Below, piece by piece: positions 48,678 through 60,993 of a stretch of DNA of 64,000 bases. A program made the translations under genes and the position numbers. Numbering within the stretch: position 1 is the stretch's first letter; each line of letters begins with the position of its first letter. Origin of the DNA: Pyrrhoderma lamaoense (taxonomy: Eukaryota > Basidiomycota > Agaricomycetes > Hymenochaetales > Hymenochaetaceae); assembly GCA_002794735.1 (NCBI GenBank), contig NBAZ01000016.1, forward strand, positions 248,001-312,000, written 5' to 3'. A model generated the notes under the pieces. The model was not told where the DNA came from. It did no database searches and was given only the letters and a program-made list of their open reading frames with translations.

Positions 48678-51600
48678 ATGCGTTTTCTGGTACTGATACC
48701 AGATCTATTCTGGTTATTACCCATTCTGGCCCCAATTCCTCCAGTATCATCACACGCCATCATTCCAGCCATCGATTCAGACACGCGCCCTGAGCCCCAA
48801 TTGCAAGTCCCTTTTTCTCAGTCTGTAACAGGTTTCTCGGACCCTACTAGTACTACTATCGCAAATCAGAGTGGACTATCTTCCGGCCTCACAGAAAACG
48901 ACGAACGGAATAATAGTTCTAATATGGTGGTTGATTGGAAGAAGAACATCAATGATTTTGATTTCAAATCCGGTGCGGATGTTCTTTCTCCGAAGGAGTT
49001 CATTGAACTTCCGCGTCCCGGGGCGGGTGTTGCGAATCCAGCAGGGGATTTAGCATATGTATCAGTGAGCAAGTACTCGTTTGATGACAAGAAGTAAGAT
49101 GAGGTCCACTATCATCATTCCCGTTCCAGCGTGCTAATGTGTCCTCTCATAAACAAACACTATCCGAAATATGCTATATTCTTCGTTCCATACACTTCAT
49201 TGACGTACAACGAATAATAATAACAATATGATTACAGGAATAATAAGTCACTTTGGCTCGTCCCGATCACAACCTCGGTTGACTCATCTAGGGCACTTTC
49301 TCCGTACGAAATTCCGCTCAATAACGGAGGTGGTGACATTTTCTGGCTAGACGACCGCACCCTCGGACAGGTCTCTCCCAGTACCGACACAAAGAAGGGG
49401 CTCGAGCTCTATGCTCTCTCAATCAGCTTTGACGCCCAGCAAGGAAAGCTCTCAGCAGCGCAGGAAGACCGTGTACTTGTGGGCACATTCCCACCCGGAG
49501 CGGCACCTACGAACTTCAAGTACGTGAGAGGCTCGGCATCTCAGCTAGTGTTTTCCGCGTATGTTTTTGCGGATGAAAACATTGAAACTGTTGCAGATCA
49601 AACTGCTGAGTATGAAGCACGAGGGAATAGCGCACTTGTATATGATAAGACGTACGAACGGCACTGGGACAAGTGGACTGGGCCAAAAAAGTCAAAACTT
49701 TTCACTGTATCTCTTTCCAAAGATGAAAATGAGGGAAAGTGGGCTCTGGGTACTGAGTATAGATCAATCTTGAAGGGGTTTAATCATGACGTACCTGTTG
49801 AACCGTTCGGCGGGCTGGAGGACTTTGACGTATCGGAGAGATACATCATCTACACTGCAAAAGACCCGCAGTTACCCCCTGCTTGGCATACGAGACAGAA
49901 TGTATGCATTTTTATATAACTCTTGTGTTTTTAGCTAGTCTACTCACTTTAGTTATCATATTTCTAGATATACCTAGTAGATCTTTTTTCTACTTCTTCC
50001 CAGCCTCCTCGTGCCCTCACTTCAGGCACACAAGGAGCTACACACAATCCTATTCTCAGCCCAGATGGTACTTTAGCAGCATGGACAGAGCTGGACTTAG
50101 ATGGTTACGAGTCCGATCGGGCAAAGATAGTTATTTATGACTTAGTCAAGGATGTCCGTTACACATTAACGCAGAACTGGGATCGATCAGCTGATAGTCT
50201 CGTCTTTGCTCCTTCCTCTACTAAAGATAGTAGCGCAGCTTTGTACTTCACGGCTGCAGATAATGCCCATGTAAAACTCTTCAAGATCACTCTTCCTTCC
50301 ACCCCAGACCCTTCTTCTACTACCTCGGTTACTTCGGAGCCGATAGCGTTGACGGATGAGCATGCTGTTTCTGCACCACAAGTGCTTCCATCGGGTGATC
50401 TTCTCTTTACGCAAAGCTCGCTAGCGAGTCCGAATGACTTATATGTGTTCCGTGGTGCGGATGCTGTGATTGATTCTAGCTCCGTTGGCAAGGGTACGAT
50501 CCAGAAATTGACTCAGTTCACAGAAGCATCTTTGACTGGGAAGAATCTCGACAAGGGGGAGAGCGTTTGGTTCGAAGGTGCCGAAAAGGGGAGACTTGTT
50601 CAAGGATGGGTGATAAAACCGAAAGGGTTTGAGAAGGGAAAAACGGCAGCGAAATCAGTTCCGGTCGTATTGTTAATACACGGTGGACCTCAAGGAGCTT
50701 GGGAAGATGGATGGAGTACGAGATGGAATCCGAATAGTGAGTAAAATTTGAGTTTAATTTGAACCGTTTTCCTATAAGGTTCAAACTAATACCTATCTAC
50801 TTACTGATCGTGTTCCTTAGTTTTTGCGCAACAGGGTTATTTCACTATTGCGCTAAACCCAACAGGATCGACTTCGTTTGGGCAAAGTGAATTCAAGTGC
50901 ACATTAGTCCGTTCCGAATAAACATACTGATCTCTCGTTCTTTTTTGCTTGATTACAGACTTTACGGATGGGATCACGAAGGACTGGGGTGGAAAACCTT
51001 TCGTAGACTTGAAAAAGGGATGGGACTATGTCTTAGAAAAGTATCCAGAGGTCAGTTATATGACAATATACTTATTCTCTCATGTTCCCTGCCTTTACCA
51101 CTCATCGTAAAGAGCCATACTGATAATTTTGATATTGTTGGATGATGATCACAGATTGACCCGGAACGCGCTGTCGCTGCCGGTGCTAGTTGGGGAGGAT
51201 ATGCTATCAAGTAAGCTTCTCCTATCCTTCAACTGTCAGACTGATTACTGACGTAAAGGATTTGATTATCTGTAGTTGGATACAGGGCCATCCAGAGTAC
51301 GGCTTTGGATTCAAGGCCTTAGTCTGCCATGATGGGGTGAGTGATGTTTCTACTCCAGCTTTTACCATCCTATGCGAAAACTAAAAGAAGCTGAAATTGT
51401 GCATATTCTTAGGTATTTGACTCACGATACAACGGCTTTACTACAGACGAGCTATTCTTTGTGCGTCTTCTTTCTGCTAATTTTCGAATAACTCCCCATT
51501 TATTCATCTTTATTTAAACTTGAATGCTCGCAATACCGAATGCAACTCCGAAACTCAAACACGGAACGCAGTTCAACCACGACTTCGGTGGTCGCCATTC

Positions 51601-52049
51601 GATGACGAGGCTAAAGTGATTATTGAGAGGTTAGTCTTGAAAACCAGAGCTTACCCTACGAATACAAATTGAATACACGTCACATTCAGGTTCAGCCCCT
51701 CTAACTATGTACACAAATGGTCTACTCCTCAGTTGATAATCCATGGTTCGAAGGATTATCGTTTACCAGACACAGAGGGTATTGGTGCATTCCATGCTTT
51801 ACAAGAGTAAGTAAACGTACCTCTTTTTTTCATTTATCTCCTTTCATCCTTTCATACACGAGCTGACTTCTCTTATCTTCTTGCCTCACTCTATTTGTAT
51901 ATAGAAAAGGAATTCCGAGTCGATTAGTAGTCTTCCCCGACGAGAACCACTGGGTTCTCAATCACGGAAATAGTCTCAAGTGGCACTATGAGGTTTTCCG
52001 CTGGTTTGACAAGTTTGTAGGGCCGAACTCGAAGACTGATCGGAATTAG
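48678..52049 (+). CDS. Secreted dipeptidyl peptidase V-like serine peptidase (S9C)
   Basis: Prolyl-oligopeptidase family enzyme that would release dipeptides from extracellular proteins. Signal peptide: MRFLVLIPDLFWLLPILAPIPPVSS. A beta-propeller region follows ('FIELPRPGAGVANPAGDLAYVSVSKY', 'GGGDIFWLDDRTLGQVSP', 'NPILSPDGTLAAWTELDLDGYESD'). The hydrolase domain has 'VVLLIHGGPQGAWEDGWSTRWNP', 'GASWGGY' (nucleophile Ser, about 51185-51205), 'NWIQGHPEYGFGFKALVCHDG', 'LIIHGSKDYRLPDTEG' (Asp) and 'FPDENHWVLNHGNSLKWHYEVFRWFDKF' (His). About nine introns. An apparent single missing C at 51595-51596 separates 'FNHDFGGR' from 'FDDEAKVIIERFSP'. Without that base the catalytic Asp and His would be lost, so an assembly error is likely. 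ATG 48678 gives the signal peptide. Confidence 0.87.
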
Positions 52050-52552
52050 TGAAAGGAAGGGAAAGAGGACAAATAGGTGAACTGAAGAAAAGGGGGATGA
52101 ATTATTTTTCGAACTTTGGCTTTGTCATCAATGGACTGTATCTCTGAATAACTAACGCAAACAATGTGCATGTGCATGTTAAAAGTACGATTGTGTAGGA
52201 TAGAGGTTGTGCAAAGACAAAAAAAACAAAAGACTGCTCAATACATAAGTTTACCACATACTTGAAAGCTCTTGTAATCCAGTCACGAAGTGTTTGCTTG
52301 AGTTCGTGTATTTATGTACACGTGTAGTTTACCTTATAGTATGAAGGATTCATAAATGTATCTTTATCAATATTTGCATATTTGGGGGTCTAAAGACATG
52401 TATGCTAGCTCCTACAAGAGTTCGGACATTTATACTATCCATATACTTCTGATCTAACCAATGTCTAATATCTATTACTACGTTGGATCATATAAAAGTG
52501 GACGATCGAGAAGTTTATCACTTTATTCATGTTCAGATATTCATGTTCAGAT
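52050..52552. other. Intergenic between convergent genes
   Basis: 500 AT-rich bases with the 3' ends of the peptidase and the fourth F-box paralogue. Nothing else seen. Confidence 0.4.
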
Positions 52553-54876
52553 TTAATGATAATACCAGTAATCATCACTATGCTTGCGAGTTTGAGCGCG
52601 GGACTTCCAGGCAACACCTTTCATATCAGTTATTTTTATCCGATATTTCTCACTTAGAACGTCCACGATGTAAGTCCAGTTGTTGTGTTTCAGACTACAA
52701 CTACCGAAAAAAATGGATTAGAATAAGGTAGCTTCATATCGAACCATCACTTACTCAGACCATGGCCATTCACTAATATCCATTAACTGTACTTCTGCAA
52801 GTGCAGGGAATCCACTAAAATCCAGTTTTTTCATTCTCGTATCGATATTGCGAATCTCAAATAATTGCAAAGCTCCTTCCACTCTAATTCTCCTCATTAG
52901 TTACCAGTAAGAAATTAGCAATAACGTTCTAGATGACATACGAAGAGAGCTCCGAAAATAGTCTCGTAACGGTAATCTTGCGAACGCTCTGGTTAATCGC
53001 ACGTAGATAAGGTGTTTGGGGATTTCTCTGAAAAACAGCACGGTTAAATTTTGGCTAGGACTAAGATATGTTTATGACAAACCGTTTTTATATGGAAGTT
53101 GATTAGGTTTGGAAAACATAAAAGTAGGTTCTTGCACTCCTCTAATTCTACAGGTTCATCCTTGCAAGCTTGTTCAGACACGTCAATGTCAAAAGTATCA
53201 GCATTCACAAATCTGATTGTCTGTCAGTGGATCGCGTTAACTCGCATCGGATGGACATTTGCTTACTGGCAGCGGAGTAAGTGAGCTAAACAAGGTCTTG
53301 GAATCTCCCCTTTCACAATTACAGTTCGAATATTAGTTAGAGCTATCACTTTCCTCTTTATATAAACGTTTTTTCGTAGTTCTTCTTTCTCTGGGACGAA
53401 ATATGTGAGTTTGAGAGTCTTCAAGTTAGGGATTTGCGATATAGCAGTAAAGGAAGGCTCTCGGGAGCTAAATTGATTCAAGTGAAGGTATTCTATGTTC
53501 TCAAGTATTGGGCTAGTCAACCTTGAGATGTGCAATACACAATCAGAGGGGACCTCGAGTCTTGTAATATTAGTAAAATAATTCAATCCAAGGTTGAGTA
53601 TGTGCTTTTCCTCTTCCTTTCTGACGTGAGTTGCACTGATAGTAAACCCCGTTACAAGTTCACGTGCTAGTTTATAATCGAAAATATACTTGCTTAAATG
53701 ACCCGGTGATCGTATATCTGGATGTTGTATGAGGAGGCAGAGCCGCTGTAGATAATACAATCAGAAATCACAATAACGCTTACTACAATAACGACATGCC
53801 TTGAAACCTTGAGAGACTAACATGAGCTCGCAGAGACGTTCCTTCTGCATCCTAATGCGCTCGTCACGTCCATATCCCTCACCAATGGAAGACAGATGCA
53901 GTAATAAGATCTGCTTATACATCTCATCGTACATGATGCCGGGAGTGGGCATACGTAGTCGATTGAAGTCGACCATATCGCGCGGGGCTTCCTTTGTCTT
54001 CCTAAAAGAAATCTTGATGTTATATTGAAATGACTAGAATAAATATCAATCTTACGGGTAGTACACATGGACAAGATCGGAAATTTGGTTATAGTCTTTG
54101 AGAAGTCCTCTTCTTTGAACATAGATGCTCAAAGCTATTATGGATTTACTTTTACTTATTTCTGCGACAATGGGATCGATATATATATCCTTTTCTGTGG
54201 TCTCGTATTTGATTATGACTCTCTGAAGGCTAGAGCTTTTTGATATACCCGGAATTAACCAACGCAACTCGGACTCGACACTGTGCCTAGTATCCGGAAC
54301 AGTGACTTCTAGGATAGTCTATTGAGGTTCTGAGTTAAGTCTTATTGCATAGTTTTTTCTATCACTCACCAGTGATTTCCAGTCTTGCAATATCGCGTTA
54401 TGAAGAACATTAGTGTAATCATCACAGTAAGAATAACCAATTTGCGCATCGAAAATCACGCGGCTCGGGTTCAGTGAGCATAAGCTTTGTCTAAGTAAAT
54501 TCGTATATATCTTGTTGGATGCAACACAAACAAAAAGCTCAATATTCGTCGTTATTTTCTTAAAAATGTCTTCTATAATTCCGCCAAAGTAGTCATCGAG
54601 GCGAACGCGACGAACAAATTTTAAGAGTTTCTGGCCTATTGGTCCAGATATAGTATCGTAGAACGCCTCTGCTTGTGCAGTATTCCGTAGTAGGATGAAC
54701 TCATACAAAAATGGAGTCGCGACACGGAGCCATCGTTTGCACACTAAAAGCACGTCACAGAGGGAAGTAGATTTCTTTCCAAAACTTGATTCAATAGTAC
54801 GCTCAGTAAAAGCTTTGTCTGGGACGTAGAAGGCGTAGCTCATAATTTCACTCAGAGTTTCATCTGGGAGAATCAT
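52553..54876 (-). CDS. F-box-like / leucine-rich protein, paralogue D (intact)
   Basis: Same family as the three genes at 9-19 kb, but inverted and 33 kb away. N-terminus MILPDETLSEIMSYAFYVPDKAFTERTIESSFGKKS, then 'LLVCKRWLRVATPFLYEFILLRNTAQAEAFYDTISG', 'FVRRVRLDDYFGGIIEDIFKKI', 'SSLQRVIIKYETTEKDIYIDP', 'HLSSIGEGYGRDERIRMQKERLCELMLVSQGFK', 'FTAISQIPNLKTLKLTYFVPEKEE' and 'FSGFPALAEVQLMDISEWPWS'. The last exon 'YRIKITDMKGVAWKSRAQTRKH' stops at 52553. It most resembles paralogue B. One intron has a GC donor (53746-53799). No stop or frameshift found. ATG 54876 aligns with the paralogue starts; a GTG 60 bases upstream is less likely. Confidence 0.7.
53746..53799 (-). other. GC-AG intron in F-box paralogue D
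   Basis: The exon ends TTCAAG and the intron begins GCATGT, where paralogues A, B and C have TTCAAG followed by GTAAGA, GTGAGT or GTAAAT. The acceptor is CTACAG. Removing these 54 bases joins 'VSQGFK' to 'RLCLLIQHPDI' in frame, as in paralogue B. Confidence 0.7.
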
Positions 54877-56087
54877 GGTAGGAGTTGTGGTTGCTGATGA
54901 TTGACTACATGTAAGTCGTTCAAAGTGTAATAACACGTTATCCTTAAATATTATGTAATTTTGCTTACCAAGTACTGAATCATTCGATCAAAATTCCCAC
55001 GATGAAGTGACTTTGATTTCTCTTGTAAATTGAACTACAGGATAGGGAAAAAAATATAATATAAGCTCAGTATCGTACGATATCAGTTATACTATATATG
55101 CGAGAAGGAGTGACTTGAGCTCAAACGAAAGGTAGACTTGAATAAAATATCCTCAACGCATGTAGTTGCAATTTTACTGAACGTCAAAGAGCAACCTGAA
55201 GTTGTAGGGACAGTCATTAAAAATAGGAGCATTTACGTCTCCTGACCATAATTGATTTCAGACTTTATGGATGCCACCAGCAGCAGACTGAGTCTCTGTG
55301 CTCAGTAACCTCATATCATCCTCTTAAATTCCTGTACTCTATAGCATCTAATTCGTACTAACTTCGACCGTTGTCTTTCAGCTCATTAATTGTTGCGGGT
55401 TATTTAGTGACGACGAGTCTCTCATGATATTAGCTTGCTTTAAGTACAATTAGTAATCGACGTCTCATAGCTCACTATAACATGCGCTAGACTTCTACTC
55501 GGCTATCAAGGTTGAGTGCTCAAGAGTGCAGAAGCTACTAATTTGAGGAACAAGTTTTCAAATGATAGCTTCTATGAAAACACTTAATATGTTTTCTGAC
55601 ACGTACTTCATGATCAGGAGCTGAAAGACATAACAATGTCTAGTTCAAAGTCTCTTCTGAAGTATGATCATATAACTCAACTAGCCACTAACTCAGGTCA
55701 GATCATCACGTCAAAATTGTATACTTAAATGCATGCTCATAGTGTATCATAACAAACAGCTTAGAATATGGGAAAGTATTATCAAATTCACTTTATGTTC
55801 ACTCTATAAGCTCAGGTACAGTAAGTACCAGCTCAGCTTCTCTGGGGCCTAGAAAATGTTAGTTCTCATCAAGAAAGAAAGAGTATACAACCTATTCATT
55901 TTATTTCTTATCTTTGTCTCAACGAGAGACAAACTGTGTGAATCATTGGTACTTGCGAGTAGTACGAGAATTCTTTACTATAGATATTCTAACCTTGGGA
56001 ACTATCAATTACATCCATGATTTGTTGTTACAATGCTGCTGTAGGGCCAGCCCAGTACCATGAACGACATGCATACACGCATGTCTC
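54877..56087. other. Intergenic 1.2 kb, no gene seen
   Basis: AT-rich region upstream of paralogue D and downstream of the double-psi beta-barrel gene. All frames are interrupted. No repeat of note. Confidence 0.4.
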
Positions 56088-56856
56088 CTAATCATTGAAT
56101 TTCCAAGACGCAAAAATGCTTCCATTCTCATCCGTACCGCCAATATCTGTATATAGCAGCTTCGGTAAGTCAAGACCACCGGAAGGGCAGCCCGGACACT
56201 GATATTTATGATTTAATTATGCATATGCATATAAAGTAATATGTGAAGTATTTGCGAGGGGTTAATAGTGAATACTGTAGCAAAACTCGGAAGAACGTAC
56301 AAGATCAACAACAGTTGCCTGTTTGGTAGTAATATTACTGGTGATAGTGATTGTCTTGTTACAAGCGCTTTATTGGCAAATTGCTGAGTTGATAGTTAGA
56401 TCATCCATGTATTCAAGGCCGTCAAGAAACAGAAAACCTACAACACTACTCATAGCAACAATCTGTTATTGAAAATCACCACATTTGACGAAGATAAGGC
56501 GTGAAACTTAGTAAGTATCAGTGTAATTCAGGCAATATCAATTTAAAACGTGCCATATCAGTTTCAGTACTATTGACTCCGCAAGATCCGCTTAAAACCA
56601 TGAATTTAGCAGAGTTACTGCATTTAAAACATAAGAACCTACAGTCCAGGGGTGTAGTACGTCATCTTTGCTTGAGAGTATGTCCCATCAGCCTCTTGGG
56701 TTGCACTCTCACTGGAAGTACTTGCAGTTGATGATGTTGTGGTTACTGGTGTTGTTGTAGTCGTCGCGGTTGTTGTTTGTACCTGGGGAATCGCAGTAAC
56801 AATAACTGAGTAGATAGGGAGAAAGGAGAGTATAGGGTAAATGAATGTGGGAGCAT
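56088..56856 (-). CDS. Secreted double-psi beta-barrel protein (expansin/RlpA-like)
   Basis: Small secreted fungal protein of the barwin/expansin-like fold, a type often found in cell-wall or plant-interaction secretomes. After a hydrophobic leader (FIYPILSFLPIYSVIVTAIPQ) and a Thr/Ser linker come 'ADGTYSQAKMTYYTPGL', then across an intron 'GSCGVNSTETDMA', then 'IVAMSS', 'ACNKTITITSNITTKQATVVDL', and a final exon 'CPGCPSGGLDLPKLLYTDIGGTDENGSIFASWKFND' ending at 56088. The TYY-PGLG(S)CG, C-N-T-I-T and VVDxCPGC-LDL order is the family signature. Two problems: the leader joins an ATG (56856) only if one base is added at the run 56849-56851, and an in-frame TAA lies just before 'SACNKT', which may be intronic. 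Possibly damaged. Confidence 0.6.
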
Positions 56857-58191
56857 TAACGAAGGTATAAGGTATGAGTTAAGATGATGGAGAGAGGATT
56901 GTATCAGAATAAGCGATTGATGACGCACTGAAGCTGAGGTTCAATGTTCTTAAGCTGAATGAACTTTGCAAAACCTTTAAGAAACTGATATAAAGCAAAG
57001 CTCTGTTTTTATATTGTTACGCGTGTATCTACTTTTGTAAGTACTATATATACAACAATTCTCATGCATAACGAGATCGAGGAAGTAATGGATGTGTACT
57101 ATACAGGGTCTAATCCATAATGAAGTTGCACAAAAAGGTACAAGTTGAAAAATGTACACTTCTCAGTAAGGTGTAGATCAAGAGCATCAAAAAAGCAAAC
57201 CAATCTAGACCAGGAGAAGTAAGTAATACTTCAGCAGTCACTTCACTAAAGAGAAAATAGCATATTCCAGGTGATGCTTTGCGTCCACCTCTTCCGGGCC
57301 CCGTGACCATTAGTACATCTTCAGTTACAGTACGGTGAGCTGATAAGCGGATTAATAATGGCTTATAGTACATCTGATTTTGGATTGAAGAGCCAGCGCT
57401 AGCAAAGCATTGCGAACATTAGACAACTGGCTTTTATATGCTTTTAGATATTTTGCGATGATCTAGGATGTGCGCAATATACATCACCTTACTGTCCTAA
57501 CTTATATGAAAGAAGGGTAATAATTGAGTAGGTTAAACGGAAGTGAAAGATATGTATTGCTAAAACTTTGTTGTAAAATATTTTTTTATAGGTGATAGAC
57601 AGTAGAGTTGGTCGCATTGTTTTTGGAGGAGAACATTGATCAAGTCTCAGATAAGTTATGATATATGTATATATAGATACAAATGACGGTGTACAAGGAT
57701 CAATTGAATATATCTCTTTCTTTGAAAAAAAAACTGGCCCAATATACCTGGGGTTCTTAGGTCATCTTGACCATGACTATCTAAGAACACCCATATTGGT
57801 ACGCATACAGTACGTAAAGTATCTTTAGTCATAGAAAAGATGCATCATCCTCTACGTACTGTATGTGAGTAATTTTTTCTCATTCTTGTATTCATGGAAC
57901 CTTTAGTGACTCCACTAGATTTCAATCTCTAGCCTCGCGTTGAGTTTGAGTTGATAATTTGATAGCTGTGAAATATATTCTCTTAGAGCGGAGTTAGTCG
58001 GAAGACTTTATCTGATAATAATTTTATCACCTTTCCAAATAAGGATAATCAGTAAGACGTCAAAACTTGCACCATTGCCGCCACAGCCAGAAACGGTCGC
58101 CTTAGCATTCCTTTTAGCTCAGCACCTCTTTCTTCCGAACCACCACCATCTTACATCTCCCCCTTTCACATATTCCTCAACAAACCAAAAC
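56857..58191. other. Intergenic 1.3 kb with inverted repeats
   Basis: Divergent promoter region between the beta-barrel gene and heme oxygenase. It holds two neighbouring inverted repeats (57739-57865) listed separately. An 87-codon reading at 57110-57373 shows no family feature. Confidence 0.45.
57739..57865. repeat. Two adjacent inverted repeats
   Basis: The first pairs CCAATAT...GTTCTTAG (57739-57760) with CTAAGAAC...ATATTGG (57781-57799) around a 20-base loop, imperfect in the middle. The second is a perfect 13-base pair: CATACAGTACGTA at 57804-57816 and TACGTACTGTATG at 57853-57865. Together they span 127 bases in the upstream region of heme oxygenase. They could be a small hairpin element (MITE remnant) or regulator binding sites. 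Confidence 0.6.
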
Positions 58192-59380
58192 ATGGTTGTC
58201 GTTCAACAAACAGATTATTCTCAGCCTTTGTCAGTATTGATCAAAGAGGCCACAATGGCCGCACATGATACTGTGGCCAGTAGTCCCAGTGCTGGTTGGT
58301 TAACGCGTGGAGAACTAGACAAAGAAGAATATATACGATTTCTTATGATGTTATATCATGTATACACGTAAGTCTTATCTGTGCGTCTGTAATGACTAGA
58401 CGCGCCCTGAACTCTCCGATAGCGCCCTTGAGACCGCACTCGAGAAGCATAGCTCTCATCCAGTGCTTGCACCAACATACAATCCAACACTGCTTGCACG
58501 CGCACCAAGCCTAGCAGCCGATATCGCGTATTTACTTGACACGCCGGATTCATCGTGGCAGGATCACCCCATCCACCAAGAACTCCAGAAGTCGCCTCCG
58601 GAAGGCTTTAGCAAATACGTAGCACGTATCCAGTACCTTTCAGACAGTGGTGTCGATCCTTCCCCACTTCTATCTCATGCATATGTACGCTACCTTGGTG
58701 ACCTTAGTGGTGGACAAATTATCCGACGAACAATCGCAAAGGCCTATGGGATTGAACTCGATAGAGACAATGGACGAGGCGTGCAATTTTACGATTTCAA
58801 TCAATTCGGAAGCAACAAATCAGCTAATATCGGAGATTTGCGTAAAATCAAGGAGTGGTTCCGCGATGGAATGAATCAGGGTGCTGGGGACGACGTGTCT
58901 AGGAAACGTGAGTGTGGATATATTTGCTCATCGGTTATGAGTAATAATAATGACTCAAACGGACCTTATTTTACAGAGTTAATTGTAGAAGAAGCCAGTC
59001 TTGTTTTTCACTTGAACGCGGGGTTATTTATGACTATTCGCCCGCCGTCGAAGTCAGTGAATCGCACTGAAGTTCCTGTGACGACTCTTGGGGACCCGAG
59101 TACGCCAGGCAAGAAGCTTGAAAAATACAGTCCGATCATCATTAATCCTCCCTCTGAGCCTGAAGAAAAATCTTATGCACTTTCATCTGTCCTTAGTGTA
59201 GTTCTTGCTGTTGGTATGGCCCACTTTGTCCTGGTTACTGCTGGATTCACTGGTGCAAGTGGCTTTTTGAAACTCGAGACCGCTCAGAAATGGGTAGGAG
59301 ACCATATTTCGTCTATCTTCTCTGATATCAGTCCGGACTATATCGGCATCATGACGATCAATGACAATAATATGTTATAA
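58192..59380 (+). CDS. Heme oxygenase
   Basis: Enzyme that opens heme to biliverdin, CO and iron. N-terminus: 'LSVLIKEATMAAHDTVASSP', in which His25 is the expected proximal heme ligand. Then 'EEYIRFLMMLYHVYTALETALEKHSSHPVL', 'LARAPSLAADIAYLL' and 'YVRYLGDLSGGQIIRR', the glycine-rich distal helix. Two introns: 58368-58422 and 58908-58976. The second is 69 bases without a stop, so the unspliced message stays open. Spliced length is 354 residues. A C-terminal hydrophobic segment (SVLSVVLAVGMAHFVLVTAGF) suggests ER membrane anchoring. The ATG at 58192 fits the family start; an upstream in-frame stretch lacks ATG. Confidence 0.93.
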
Positions 59381-60993
59381 CCTCATTTGTTTATGCTTTT
59401 CCTAGTTTTTTCATGTTGGTTCAATGCTTACCTAGACTACCTACATCTTTGCATTGTATCTTATTGCTTGTATATGTACACTTAGCTAAATTTGTTTGTC
59501 ATCATTTTTTGAATAGTATATCAAGAACTCTCGGATACAAGGCATTTAGATTTATAGAGGGTAACTCGCCTGTTTTGCTCGAATTTTGAGACTGGTTTCC
59601 CAAGCCATAAAAGAATGATTTCCAGTTTTTTCCATTGCCCTAAGTTGTCCTTCAATTTTTGATAAGGCACGGCTGGGATGTCCGATTGTATCTGTCCCTA
59701 CAATATATCGTTGATACCCTCTAGTACGATTCTGACCAGTTTCTTTCTCATGGACTATTGTCGAAGGTTTTTTGTTCGTGTACTGGTATACAATAATCAA
59801 AGAATATGTACTTACGTATATACATATGATCCCATTCATAAGAATTGCTTTCATCTCTTACCAATGAAAGAGAAGATTGGCTCGTAATATCAATTTTACT
59901 GAAGGGGTTTACACCTTTCACAATAACTTTTTTGTAAGCACCGCCATAACTCAGTGACTTTGGCATAAATAGAAGTGTATGATGGGCTCACGAAAATTGA
60001 GAAAAGGATATTCCTCAAGAGTAATTTTGAAGTGTGTGGTTAAAAAACTATTAGGATAGCATATAACATATGGCTAGGCTGGTAATCATACTCTGCATAT
60101 GAAGGTCTTCCATGTGATTTAACAGCTTGAGGTAACTGTTTTAGTGGTTTCAAGTTTTCGATATACCGAGAACAAATTACTCAACTCTTTGTAGTACAGC
60201 TTGAGAAGAATTCGGCCACTGTCTTCTTCCTAGTTGAAGGTATGTGTACTCTCGTCCCTTACGGTCAGTTTGACTAGTGCTCATTCAGGCCACATTTTTC
60301 TAGGTTATATTCACCGAGATGGTTTTATACTGAATTTTCATACTACATCATTAGCTGTATGCCACTGCAATCGTATAGATAGGAGTTGCAAATTTGTATT
60401 TCGACTGAAACACAGACTTAGTCTAGTTCAATGTATTGTCTCTGTGTCTCATATATAAACCAATATATACTTTGCGATGGCCCATAATACTGTGCTTCAT
60501 CTTTCTACTAGGCTGACTAAAGTTACTTTGCTGTGTCGCCAAGTTTAGCTTGTTATGTGTTTGAGAAAATCAACCCACCCTTTGCTTGACCCTACTGGTA
60601 CTGTAACCCATCCTCACATAAAGCATTCATATTGTTTTAAGTATTTCATAGTAATGAAAAAAGTTTCGCGTTTAAATGTAAAGAAATCTCAATTTTGCAC
60701 CTATCGAGTTTTACAATGAGTACTAAATTTTTGCCTTCAAGGGTAAATCTTCAGTAAAAACTACTGGTCAATATAGAGTTGTTACACACCCACTAGAGGA
60801 TTGTGGTGGCCATAATCGTGCATGTACATACTTGCTTAGTGCTTCACACTGGCGATTCGTGAGATGTTATCATCCGTACATTAATGGTGCGGTAAATCTA
60901 ATCAAGCGTGAGACCTTTGGACCAAAATTTCAGAAACGTAGATCTACTTCCTCTAAGCTACTTCCGTTTCTACGAGGACTCATAAACAAAACA
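59381..60993. other. Intergenic 1.6 kb, no gene seen
   Basis: AT-rich gap between two plus-strand genes. Several readings of 60-100 codons on both strands have no ATG context or domain features. The last part should carry the EBP2 promoter. Confidence 0.4.
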
